A model generated the notes under the pieces. That model made no database searches. It saw only the letters and a list, made by a program, of their open reading frames with translations, and was not told where the DNA came from. A program made the translations under genes and the position numbers. A stretch of DNA of 64,000 nucleotides from Cohnella zeiphila (lineage in GTDB: Bacteria > Bacillota > Bacilli > Paenibacillales > Paenibacillaceae). Location of the stretch: assembly GCF_014212055.1 (NCBI RefSeq), contig NZ_JACJVO010000009.1:186001-250000 (forward strand), written 5' to 3'. Shown piece after piece: positions 17,204 through 25,141 of the stretch; the stretch's first letter is position 1; every line of letters starts with the position of its first letter.

Positions 17204-18940
17204 GTGAAGCATCGAATCGTTCATCAAGGGCAATCCGATTGGAGAATCGTTGTCGGCAGGCACGCTTCGGCTTCGGAGATTCATGCGGGCAAAGAACTGC
17301 AGCGTTATATTCGCAAAATGACCGGCGTAAGGCTGCCGGTCTTGAGCGACCGGATGCCGGCGGGGGCGCATGAACTGATCGTCGGGGCCAATGAGCACAC
17401 CGCAAGCAAAGGCATTTCCGTCGATCTGCAGCAGCTCGGTAACGAAGGATTTATCATCCGCAGCACGGAGGACAGTCTCGTGCTTGCAGGGAGCAACGTT
17501 CGCGGCACTTTGTATGCGGTATATACGTTCCTGGAAGATTGGCTCGGATGCCGCTGGTTTGCGCCTGGCGTGACTCGCATCCCGGAGAATGCCACTATCG
17601 AACTCGAGCCGCTCGATATTTGCCAAATTCCGACTTTGGAATATCGAGACTCGTTTTCTTATATGTCCTTCGACGGGAATTGGTCGGCTTACAACAAGAT
17701 GAACGGCAACTTTGCCCGGCTGACCTCGCATCATGGCGGCAAAATGGACTTTACCGGACGCTGGGTGCATACGTTCAATATGTTCGTTCCGGTGGAGAAA
17801 TACTTCGATACGCATCCCGAATATTTCTCCGAGGTCAACGGCGCTCGCATTGCCGACAGACCACAATTATGCCTGACCAATGAAGAAGTGCTGAAGATCA
17901 TGATTGAACGCATACGCGACTACATTGAAGAACATCCTGGGATAAATGCCGTATCCGTCTCGCAGAACGATTGGTACAACCCGTGCCGGTGTGCGAACTG
18001 CCGCGCAATCGACGAAGCCGAAGGCAGCCACAGCGGCACGCTGATCGCTTTCGTCAATAAAGTTGCCGAAGCTATCGAGACGGATTACCCGGAAGTCGCG
18101 ATCGAGACGCTTGCGTACCAATATACCCGCAAACCGCCGCGCAGCGTCCGGCCGCGGCACAATGTGATCGTGCGGCTGTGCAGCATTGAATGCTGTTTCG
18201 CCCATCCGCTGGAAACATGCGAAGTGGCCATGTCGTTCAGAAACAGGACCGGTTCGGATTCGTCGTTCGCCAGCGACTTGAAGGCTTGGGGGAAAATATC
18301 GGATCGACTGCACATTTGGGACTACGTGACCAACTTTTCGAACTACGTAATGCCTTTCCCGAATTTCGGCGTTCTGAAGGATAACATTCGTTTCTTTATT
18401 CGCCATAACGTCAAAGGGATTTTCGAGCAGGGCAATCCCATGAAAGGCGGGGAATTCCAAGAGTTGCGCACCTATGTGATCGCCAAGCTGCTTTGGAATC
18501 CGGACTACGACGTCGATCAAGCCGTGAACGAATTCATGAAGGCGTTCTATGGCAAAGCAGCGCCGCCGATTCGCGCCTATTTCGATTTGATCCATACGAA
18601 AGTAAGAGCAGAGCATATTCATATGGGAATTTATGATCCGCCGACGAGCGATTTTCTGCCCGCGGATCTTGTCGCAGCCGCAGCCGAACTGTTCGACGAA
18701 GCCGAACGGTTAGCCGACGACGAACAAATCTTGAATAGGGTGCAATTGGCGAGACTGCCGATACGTTATGTTCAATTATCGCAAATGCCCACCTATACTT
18801 TGAATCGTAAAGCGATGGTGGATCAGTTTTTCCGCGACGTGCAGGCGGCCGGTATCGAGGAGATCTGGGAAGGCCGTCCCTTGCAAAAATCGCGGATGTT
18901 CATGGAAGAAGGTACGGTTTTTAAGCACGGTTCCTTGTAA
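17204..18940 (+). CDS. DUF4838-domain glycosidase-like protein
   Basis: 578 residues. About residues 10-120 look like the GH20b/GH67 N-terminal domain (ELQRYIRKMTGVRLPVL...LYAVYTFLEDWLGCRWFAPG), which precedes hexosaminidase or glucuronidase barrels. About 150-430 match the DUF4838 barrel (LCLTNEEVLKIMIERIRDYIEEHPG, VSVSQNDWYNPCRCANC). The C-terminus is helical. No signal peptide. Start chosen at GTG 17204: GGAGG at 17192-17196 is well spaced from it but abuts the ATG at 17198. Last gene of the cluster, followed closely by an IS remnant. Likely a glycoside hydrolase on an amino-sugar or uronic-acid glycan; activity inferred. Confidence 0.85.
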   Translation: MKHRIVHQGQSDWRIVVGRHASASEIHAGKELQRYIRKMTGVRLPVLSDRMPAGAHELIVGANEHTASKGISVDLQQLGNEGFIIRSTEDSLVLAGSNVRGTLYAVYTFLEDWLGCRWFAPGVTRIPENATIELEPLDICQIPTLEYRDSFSYMSFDGNWSAYNKMNGNFARLTSHHGGKMDFTGRWVHTFNMFVPVEKYFDTHPEYFSEVNGARIADRPQLCLTNEEVLKIMIERIRDYIEEHPGINAVSVSQNDWYNPCRCANCRAIDEAEGSHSGTLIAFVNKVAEAIETDYPEVAIETLAYQYTRKPPRSVRPRHNVIVRLCSIECCFAHPLETCEVAMSFRNRTGSDSSFASDLKAWGKISDRLHIWDYVTNFSNYVMPFPNFGVLKDNIRFFIRHNVKGIFEQGNPMKGGEFQELRTYVIAKLLWNPDYDVDQAVNEFMKAFYGKAAPPIRAYFDLIHTKVRAEHIHMGIYDPPTSDFLPADLVAAAAELFDEAERLADDEQILNRVQLARLPIRYVQLSQMPTYTLNRKAMVDQFFRDVQAAGIEEIWEGRPLQKSRMFMEEGTVFKHGSL

Positions 18941-18990
18941 AAACCGGCTAAACGGGAATCGTTCAACCAAAAACGCCGCAAAGCAAACTC

Positions 18991-19815
18991 CGGGACTGAC
19001 CCCATTAAGTGAGACAAATCAAAACACCTTCAAGAGAATCCCTGATCATCGTAAGATGTTAGGGACAACTTTGGAGGTGTTTTTCTGTTGACAACAAGAG
19101 TCAGTTACCCAGTTGAGATCAAAATGAAGGCAATTGAAATGAGATTGGCGGGTGTTCCCGTACGCGTAGTAATGAATGAGCTCGGCATCCGGAATAAGAC
19201 GCAATTGAAGACGTGGTTATGCTGGTATCGTAACAGAGATATGCACCGTCTAGAACAGCCTGATGGCAAACAGTATAGCTATGGTAAAGGTCCGGGGTTC
19301 AAATCGGAGATGGAGGGGCTGCGTGCGGAGAACCAATTTCTTAGGCAGCAGATCGAAGTGCTAAAAAAAATTCAAGGAGTAGAGAGGAGCTGTCGCCTTA
19401 AACCGTAATCCCATGGATGGAGAGTATTCAGACCATAACTACAGTACAGCAAGCCTGTGCATGGATCGGGTTGCCGCGCTCGACATACTATCGCTGGAAG
19501 AAGCAAGGACTACCGACAAAGCCGGATGCGCTTGTCTCACGCGTCCAGGAGCTGTGCCAGAAGCACCGCTTTCGCTATGGGTACCGAAAGATTACCGTGC
19601 AGTTACGGCGCCAGGAGACCGTCAATCACAAACGCGTACAACGGATCATGCAACGGCATAGTTGGCAATGCCGGGTGAAGGTGAAGAAGCGGAAGCATTC
19701 GGGACAACTTGCGCAGATAGCGGAACACTTGCTGAAGCGGCAATTTCATGCGGACCGGCCTTTACAAAAGCTGGTCACCGATATTACGTATCTTCCTTAC
19801 GGAGGTGTCATGAGT
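18991..19815 (+). mobile_element. IS3-family element, truncated at the 3' side
   Basis: The left end is marked by GGGACTGACCCCATTAAGTG (about 18992-19011), a sequence typical of IS3-group terminal repeats, about 50 bases after the DUF4838 stop. OrfA and the first part of orfB follow. OrfB breaks off after the first catalytic Asp, and no matching right inverted repeat was found in the downstream kilobase. Both boundaries are approximate. Confidence 0.75.
19088..19408 (+). CDS. IS3-family transposase OrfA
   Basis: 106 residues. N-terminal helix-turn-helix (VSYPVEIKMKAIEMRLAGVPVRVVMNELGI...LKTWLCWYR) and a C-terminal leucine-zipper-like coil (MEGLRAENQFLRQQIEVLKK) are typical of OrfA. TTG start after GGAGG. 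A run of eight As near the 3' end resembles the slippery site used for OrfAB frameshifting. In this copy the -1 frame meets a TAA (19399-19401) before the orfB coding begins, so a fusion would not form. Non-functional as a transposase because orfB is truncated. Confidence 0.85.
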   Translation: MTTRVSYPVEIKMKAIEMRLAGVPVRVVMNELGIRNKTQLKTWLCWYRNRDMHRLEQPDGKQYSYGKGPGFKSEMEGLRAENQFLRQQIEVLKKIQGVERSCRLKP

Positions 19816-19842
19816 GCTTGCACATTTCGTACGCGTGCCTGA
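19417..19842 (+). pseudogene. IS3-family transposase OrfB, truncated
   Basis: Residues SIQTITTVQQACAWIGLPRSTYYRWKK and the HTH_21-like block HRFRYGYRKITVQLRR open a normal OrfB. LVTDITYLPYGG supplies the first Asp of the DDE triad. Homology then stops at about 19810; the remaining DDE core (roughly 150 residues) is missing. The last residues encoded (MSACTFRTRA) are foreign sequence at the deletion junction. Confidence 0.8.
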
Positions 19843-19939
19843 AATTCCGCATCCGGTATCATATTCCAACCCCTATAAGCTCGTCCGTAGCGCCGCTGCG
19901 AGACGCAATAAAACCTTTTGCAGTCTGTCTTACTGCAAG

Positions 19940-20716
19940 TCAGACGATCTTGTCTCCGTGAGTTTCCACCCACTTGCACGCTGCTTCATAGGCGGGATGA
20001 TTGCAACCGCTGATTACGTTGTTGTGCAGTACGATGCCTTCAATCTCGCCACTTTTAAGCAATTCTAGATTGGCATCTAACTGGTACTCGACACACTCGG
20101 GCAATGCCGGCTGTTTCAGACCGAAATTGTACAGATAACAGCCAATCAGCCGTTTCTTGCCAACGGTATTTGCCAAGAACATTTGCGAGTACTCCCGATA
20201 TTGCTCCGGGGTCGGTTCATTCCAGAACCAGAACGATACGCCGTCGAATACGTCCATGTGAGGCTGTACAGTCATGTTCAGCTGTGACTGGTAATACACG
20301 ACCCACATTTCCAGTCCAGCTTTGTGAATTCTTTCCCGTTCGGAGATCAATTCTTCAATGGGATAAGAAGCGGAAAACCGGATATACGACGATTCTCCTT
20401 CGCCAAAGAAATCGTCGTACACGACGCGATCGATTTGCGGAAATAAAGGCGCCAGGGACAGTGTTTTCTCCAAGTGATTTGAACCCAAATCCCCCCAGTT
20501 CTCCACAGAGAGCCCAATTTTGGCCATGCCCTTCGTGTCTTTACTGTAGCGGATTATATCAAACGGGTGGCCGAATGGTACAAAGAATATGTTGGTCGCA
20601 CCAAGTTCTCGCATACTCTCGACCGGTGTGACGTATTTGTTGGGAATGCCAATCCAATCGTATAAGGAATCCTCCGGATGTCCCCAAACCCACAGGCAGT
20701 CTCGAACCTTTTTCAT
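19940..20716 (-). CDS. Uncharacterised TIM-barrel-like protein
   Basis: 258 residues, not recognised. It opens with MKKVRDCLWVWGHPEDSLYDW. Strands such as ATNIFFVPFGHPFD, IDRVVYDDFFGEGESS, LEMWVVYYQSQ, VSFWFWNEP and LIGCYLYNFG suggest a glycosidase-like barrel. Acidic residues follow strands (VYDDFFGEG, FWNEPTPEQY), and no signal peptide is seen. The ATG follows GTGAGG. Immediately upstream is the last stretch of a broken gene ending with a stop before this ribosome binding site, so it used to be a downstream operon gene. It faces the IS remnant tail-to-tail and may now lack its own promoter. Confidence 0.7.
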   Translation of the reverse strand: MKKVRDCLWVWGHPEDSLYDWIGIPNKYVTPVESMRELGATNIFFVPFGHPFDIIRYSKDTKGMAKIGLSVENWGDLGSNHLEKTLSLAPLFPQIDRVVYDDFFGEGESSYIRFSASYPIEELISERERIHKAGLEMWVVYYQSQLNMTVQPHMDVFDGVSFWFWNEPTPEQYREYSQMFLANTVGKKRLIGCYLYNFGLKQPALPECVEYQLDANLELLKSGEIEGIVLHNNVISGCNHPAYEAACKWVETHGDKIV

Positions 20717-20736
20717 TTTTCAATATCCTCACTTTA

Positions 20737-21179
20737 ATTGTGTGTGACGTACCGAGAACTTTGATTTTCCACAATTTCGGCCAAAATCCTGTTCGACGCT
20801 TCAATGCACTGGCAGGGGCGCTGCAATGCTCAAGGCTCCAGTCATAACGCCCAATCTAACTCTCTCCCTTTTGTGCCATTTTGGTCGAACCCACTAATTG
20901 TAATTACTTTTTAATCTAGCAACGGAACAGTGGGCAGATAATAGGAAATTTCGGCTTTTGTATAGGGATTTACGCGCTAATAGAAGAGTACGCTCGACAT
21001 CCCGGCGATACGGGACAGGGTATCTTAAAAATAGGATGGAACTGTTCTTCGAATCCTTGTCCGGAGAACAAGGTAAAAAGGCTCATTTCTGTGGGATACC
21101 CAAAGAGAAAGCCTTAGAACGGGGCGATTCAACTCTTTACGGAATGCCACATAGACATAGACCGCCGTATACTACTCGC
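20737..21179. other. Gene debris between the unknown gene and the SIS gene
   Basis: About 440 bases with no intact gene. On the minus strand roughly 30 codons (containing EASNRILAEIVENQ) run to a TAA directly before the ribosome binding site of the gene at 20716, preceded by a TGA in the same frame. This looks like the tail of a lost gene. The rest shows no coding signal I can support. Confidence 0.5.
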
Positions 21180-21845
21180 TTACATATAGTGAATCCTATC
21201 CTTGTACTGTTCGAGAATCTGAGCGTTGTGCGCATCTCCGCCATCCAGATTAGCGGACATGAATACCGGAGGCGTCAGACCATATTCGATCAGTATCTCA
21301 ATTGCTTGCGCAATAACGCTGTGCAGAATGGCTATGCCGATGACAGTGGAAGTAGGGGCTGTCCGCACAGTCAATCCCGCAATATCCAGTACCGCATCTC
21401 CAGGCGGCGACAAGACATCGAGAATAATGTCTGCCAGTTCGAACAACCGTTTGCCGCTTGCATGGCGGCTCGGTACCGTCCCAGAGTAGCGGCTCGACGT
21501 TAGCGCTACGACGCGCACTCCATGTTCCCGCGCCCAGATTGCCATCTCGATAGGCACAATATTACGGCCGGATATGGAAGCGATAACCAGGATATCTCCT
21601 GCACGAATCGCACTCTCGGACAAAACGGATTCTGCGATGCCCGATATCCTTTCGTATTTTGAGGTTCGGGTCGGTGGCGGATTCTCCAACGTCATGCCTG
21701 GCAGAAAAATCGGATTGATCAGCATGAGCCCGCCTGCTCTGTAGAACACTTCCTGGGCGAATATGCTGGAATGGCTGCATCCGGTAATAAAGATTGTGCC
21801 GCCGTCCCGGATGGTATCGGCGAACAGCCGCGCGACGTCCGTCAT
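21180..21845 (-). CDS. SIS-domain protein, N-terminus displaced by a frameshift
   Basis: 221 residues in this frame. GGTIFITGCSHSSIFAQEVFYRAGGLMLI is the first SIS strand and phosphosugar-binding block. ILVIASISGRNIVPIEMAIWAREHGVRVVALTSSRYSG is the second. The C-terminus ends SANLDGGDAHNAQILEQYKDR. It is homologous to the SIS protein at 9456. The ATG at 21845 has no ribosome binding site. The matching N-terminal helix is encoded just upstream in another frame (see 21843-21913). It follows the kinase-like gene at 21954 on the same strand, so the pair probably processed a phosphorylated amino sugar. Activity of the product is doubtful unless the shift is a sequencing error. Confidence 0.75.
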   Translation of the reverse strand: MTDVARLFADTIRDGGTIFITGCSHSSIFAQEVFYRAGGLMLINPIFLPGMTLENPPPTRTSKYERISGIAESVLSESAIRAGDILVIASISGRNIVPIEMAIWAREHGVRVVALTSSRYSGTVPSRHASGKRLFELADIILDVLSPPGDAVLDIAGLTVRTAPTSTVIGIAILHSVIAQAIEILIEYGLTPPVFMSANLDGGDAHNAQILEQYKDRIHYM

Positions 21846-21913
21846 CGCTTCCGGCTGGTTCGCACCTCTTCCAACACGCGGACAACCTCGTTGAAATATC
21901 GTTCGAACTGCAT
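21843..21913 (-). pseudogene. Out-of-frame N-terminal segment of the SIS gene
   Basis: An ATG at 21913, preceded by GGAGG at 21925-21929, opens MQFERYFNEVVRVLEEV and meets TGA at 21844-21842, overlapping the ATG of the main frame. The residues align with the N-terminal helix of the SIS protein at 9456 (KKAYFNRLNELISSIEQ). In the main frame the bases just upstream of the ATG read ANQPEA, which continues the alignment. A single-base indel near 21860-21870 explains both. Confidence 0.7.
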
Positions 21914-21953
21914 TGAATCAGATTCCTCCCAGTATACGATATGGCTTCAGACG

Positions 21954-22904
21954 TTAGTATAAAAAAGCAGCGTACTCGTTTCTGAGACGATTGAGAAGAG
22001 ATGGCTGTAACTCTCCCCGATCCGAAACAGCCTGTCGTATAACGCCGCCGACGACCGGCTCGAATATTGGTTTTACGACAAGAGCTTCAGGGTAACTGTC
22101 AGCGATCACTTCACGGAAACGTTCATACATCGAAGGGTGTCCCTTCCATACGCTGCCCGCTATCGTGATAGGCAAATTGGGGGGGAGTGAATCCTTTGCG
22201 ATTAGGGCAATCGTTTGCAACGCCAACTTCTCTCCGGCCTGCTTGAATATACGAATCGCCGTCTCATCACCGGCCAGCGCGGCTTGGGACACGACTGGCG
22301 CCGCGGATGAGACGATGGATCTCCAGGCTGTTCCGTATATGCGGCTAACCAGCTCGGTCATCGAGTTCAACCCCCAAGCTTCCATGATCATAGGCTGCAA
22401 TAATGTGGACGGACCCCAGTATTCATAGGCACGGATGGCCGCCATGATGCCCTCCTTCCCCACATGGAAGCCGCTGCCTTCATCGCCGATAAGACTGCCC
22501 CAACCGCCTATGCTTGCCTCCTGCGATCCTTCGTATCCGTATACGCACGATCCGGTTCCCGCCACGGCTACGATCCCGTTCAGGCGTTGAGTCCCGGCGA
22601 GCAGTCCCATTTGACCTTCGCAGATGATGTTCAAATGCTGCAGTTTCGCCCGTTTGCGCAATGCTTTGAGGAATAATTCGGCGGGACCAAGTATGTTTAG
22701 ATGCAAAACATCGATGACGAGTTCAACTTTACCTGTAAAGATTTGATCAAGGCACGCCGAAATATGATCTTCAATCACATTCGAAGAATCGAACAAGATG
22801 TTAGCGGAGCCGCCTTTGCCGGTGCTGAGACATTTAAAATCCTCGTCGAAAAGTATAGCCGCGACTTTCGTGCCGCCGCCGTCCACGCTTAAATAGTACG
22901 ACAT
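21954..22904 (-). CDS. N-acetylglucosamine kinase-like protein (BadF/BadG/BcrA/BcrD ATPase family)
   Basis: 316 residues. The ASKHA ATPase motifs are present: SVDGGGTKVAAILFD (phosphate-1) at residues 6-20, VAVAGTGSCVYGYEG (phosphate-2) near 112, GGWGSLIGDEGSGFHVGKEG near 132, and ITIAGSVWKG (adenosine). This order and length fit the GlcNAc-kinase branch. It should phosphorylate a free hexosamine such as GlcNAc in the cytoplasm. A SIS-domain gene lies 40 bases downstream on the same strand. The ATG at 22904 follows GGGGGGAT. A strong minus-strand promoter lies about 93 bases upstream. Confidence 0.88.
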   Translation of the reverse strand: MSYYLSVDGGGTKVAAILFDEDFKCLSTGKGGSANILFDSSNVIEDHISACLDQIFTGKVELVIDVLHLNILGPAELFLKALRKRAKLQHLNIICEGQMGLLAGTQRLNGIVAVAGTGSCVYGYEGSQEASIGGWGSLIGDEGSGFHVGKEGIMAAIRAYEYWGPSTLLQPMIMEAWGLNSMTELVSRIYGTAWRSIVSSAAPVVSQAALAGDETAIRIFKQAGEKLALQTIALIAKDSLPPNLPITIAGSVWKGHPSMYERFREVIADSYPEALVVKPIFEPVVGGVIRQAVSDRGELQPSLLNRLRNEYAAFLY

Positions 22905-22996
22905 GTTCGATCAATCCCCCCACTTCCACGTTCAATCCAAAAGAAATATAAATATTTATAGCATATAATCTTTCATTATATTTCGATTCATAATAA

Positions 22997-23025
22997 ATTT
23001 TAGATTATTGTCTTTCGAATGTCAA
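22997..23025 (-). promoter_or_regulatory. Sigma-A promoter of the kinase/SIS operon
   Basis: Read on the minus strand: TTGACA (23025-23020), 17-base spacer, TAAAAT (23002-22997). The spacer contains TTCGAAAG, similar to the DeoR-like motif at 5636. The AT-rich leader holds the perfect palindrome TATAAATATTTATA at 22947-22960, a possible operator. Confidence 0.75.
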
Positions 23026-23112
23026 TCCAGTCCCGAAATGACATATCCGACGGGGAAGACATATTTGATGCGAATTATAGCGTCCTTATCCTAGAACCAA
23101 GAGATTGGAGCT

Positions 23113-24144
23113 TTGACATATCACGGAGAAGATACATATTTACCTCCCGGCCGAGCGGTATCTATACTTAATCGCAAGCGAAAAGAAATTTCAAATGAAG
23201 GGTTTGTTGCAGCCGTGCTACTCATTCAAAACAAGCAAAGAGCGAGTGTTGCTTCAAAGAGGTGGATGAAACAATGGCCCTATTATGTGCTTCTTGCGCC
23301 GGCATTGATTTACTTTCTGATATTTCACTATTATCCGATGTATGGCGTGCAGATTGCATTTAAAAACTTTTTGCCTTCGAAAGGGGTCTGGGATAGTCCT
23401 TGGGTGGGCTTTGCGCATTTTGAACGTTTTTTTAACTCCTACTACTTCTGGACATTAATCAAAAATACGGTTTTTATCAGTTTGTACCAATTGGCGTTTT
23501 TTCCGGCGTCTATCCTAGTGGCTCTTTCAATCAATGAACTGAGAAATGATTTTTTTAAGAAATGGGTTCAAACGATTACTTATGCTCCCCATTTCATTTC
23601 GACAGTTGTCATTTCCGGCATGATCATCTCTTTCCTCAGCCCATTCAGCGGGATTGTCAATAAACTCATTGAAGCGATTGGCGGCGGTGCCATCCCATTC
23701 ATGACGGATCCCGCATGGTTCAAATCGGTCTATGTAATATCCGGCGAATGGCAGAATTTCGGCTGGGGTGCGATTATTTATCTGGCGGCCTTAGCCGGGA
23801 TTAACCCCGAATTACATGAAGCGGCGATGGTCGACGGCGCATCGCGGTTCAAACGTATTTTTTATATTAATGTGCCCGGGATATTACCCGTGATTGTCAT
23901 TTTGTTTATTTTGAATATGGGAAGCTTCATAAGTCTTGGATTTGAAAAGATCATCCTGTTGCAAAATGCGATGAACATGGATTCTTCCGACGTCATTCAA
24001 ACCTATGTTTATCGGGCGGGTATCCAAGATGCCCAATACAGCTTTGCTTCTGCGGTAGGACTGTTCAACTCCGCCGTAAACATTATGTTGCTTGTCACTT
24101 TTAACCAAATCGCAAGGAGACTCAATGATACGAGCCTATGGTAA
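23113..24144 (+). CDS. ABC transporter permease, LplB type
   Basis: 343 residues as drawn from TTG 23113, which is poorly spaced (2 bases) from a TGGAG. GTG 23215 is an alternative giving about 309 residues, closer to relatives. The first membrane segment starts at KQWPYYVLLAPALIYFLIFHYYPMYG, with the YPMYG motif. The EAA loop is LHEAAMVDGASRFKRIFYINVPGILPVIV. Six membrane segments are expected. It begins the second ABC importer (permease, permease, binding protein), in AT-rich DNA. Confidence 0.88.
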   Translation: MTYHGEDTYLPPGRAVSILNRKRKEISNEGFVAAVLLIQNKQRASVASKRWMKQWPYYVLLAPALIYFLIFHYYPMYGVQIAFKNFLPSKGVWDSPWVGFAHFERFFNSYYFWTLIKNTVFISLYQLAFFPASILVALSINELRNDFFKKWVQTITYAPHFISTVVISGMIISFLSPFSGIVNKLIEAIGGGAIPFMTDPAWFKSVYVISGEWQNFGWGAIIYLAALAGINPELHEAAMVDGASRFKRIFYINVPGILPVIVILFILNMGSFISLGFEKIILLQNAMNMDSSDVIQTYVYRAGIQDAQYSFASAVGLFNSAVNIMLLVTFNQIARRLNDTSLW

Positions 24145-24159
24145 GAGGAGGGGAAGAGA

Positions 24160-25047
24160 ATGAGAGAAATCACGGCAGATAAAGCATTCAACATCAGTAA
24201 TATGATCTTTATTTTGTTTTTGCTCGCGATCGTCTGTTATCCGCTGCTCTATATTATAAGCGCCTCGATCAGCGATCCGATCGCCGTGAACTCCGGCAGG
24301 ATGTGGCTGTGGCCGATCGGCGTTTCCTGGGAGGGATACAAGAGGGTTCTCCAAAGTGCGGAGATATGGACCGGGTACCGGAACACGATCGTTTACACCC
24401 TGTTGGGAACGGCGATTAACCTTCTCGTAACGCTTCCTTGTGCTTACGCGCTTTCGAAGAAAAAGCTGATTGGCGGAAAAGTCGTGATGATGCTGCTATT
24501 GTTCACGATGTTTTTTCAGGGAGGGATCATTCCCAGCTACTTGGTCGTCAAACAACTGCATATGGTCAACACGATATGGGCGATCATGATTCCCCAAGCA
24601 GCCGCCGTTTGGTATATTATCGTGACCATGACGTTTTTTCGCAACACGATCCCGCAAGAGCTGGAGGAAGCGGCCGAGATAGACGGATGTTCCGTTTTCG
24701 GCGTATTTTTGCGGATCGTGCTACCTTTATCCGCTCCAATCATAGCAGTGATGGGTTTGTTCTATGGGGTTGGACACTGGAATGAATATTTTACGGCATT
24801 GTTGTATCTGTCTAACGAAAATCTGTATCCACTGCAATTGGTTCTTCGAAAAATACTGATTTTAAATCAGATGAGCAGCATGTTATCGTCAGTGAAGGAT
24901 CCCTTGGTTCTTGCGGAGCAAGCCCGTATAGCCGAAATCGTCAAATATGCGGTGATGATCGTCGCGAGTCTCCCCATGCTCATCGCATATCCCTTTCTAC
25001 AGCGTTTCTTTATCAAGGGGGTGTTCATCGGCTCATTGAAAAGTTAA
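24160..25047 (+). CDS. ABC transporter permease, YtcP/AraQ type
   Basis: 295 residues with six predicted membrane segments. The EAA loop is ELEEAAEIDGCSVFGVFLRIVLPLSAPIIA, and it closes with the subfamily tail LQRFFIKGVFIGSLKS. ATG after GGAGGGG. It pairs with the permease 15 bases upstream. Confidence 0.93.
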   Translation: MREITADKAFNISNMIFILFLLAIVCYPLLYIISASISDPIAVNSGRMWLWPIGVSWEGYKRVLQSAEIWTGYRNTIVYTLLGTAINLLVTLPCAYALSKKKLIGGKVVMMLLLFTMFFQGGIIPSYLVVKQLHMVNTIWAIMIPQAAAVWYIIVTMTFFRNTIPQELEEAAEIDGCSVFGVFLRIVLPLSAPIIAVMGLFYGVGHWNEYFTALLYLSNENLYPLQLVLRKILILNQMSSMLSSVKDPLVLAEQARIAEIVKYAVMIVASLPMLIAYPFLQRFFIKGVFIGSLKS

Positions 25048-25141
25048 GAAGGGAGCGCGAAGGGGGCGCGCGCCAAAATACTTGATCCATGCGGTTAGTC
25101 AAGAAGCTTAGATACCTATTTGAAAAGGGGAAATGGTCTAC

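Noticed and set aside
19360..19420. A8 run as a working -1 frameshift site giving an OrfAB transposase
   Set aside because: The -1 frame hits TAA at 19399-19401 before orfB coding starts, and orfB is truncated.
20958..21503. 181-codon plus-strand frame
   Set aside because: Mostly antisense to the SIS gene, which has homology to another gene in the window; no domain seen.
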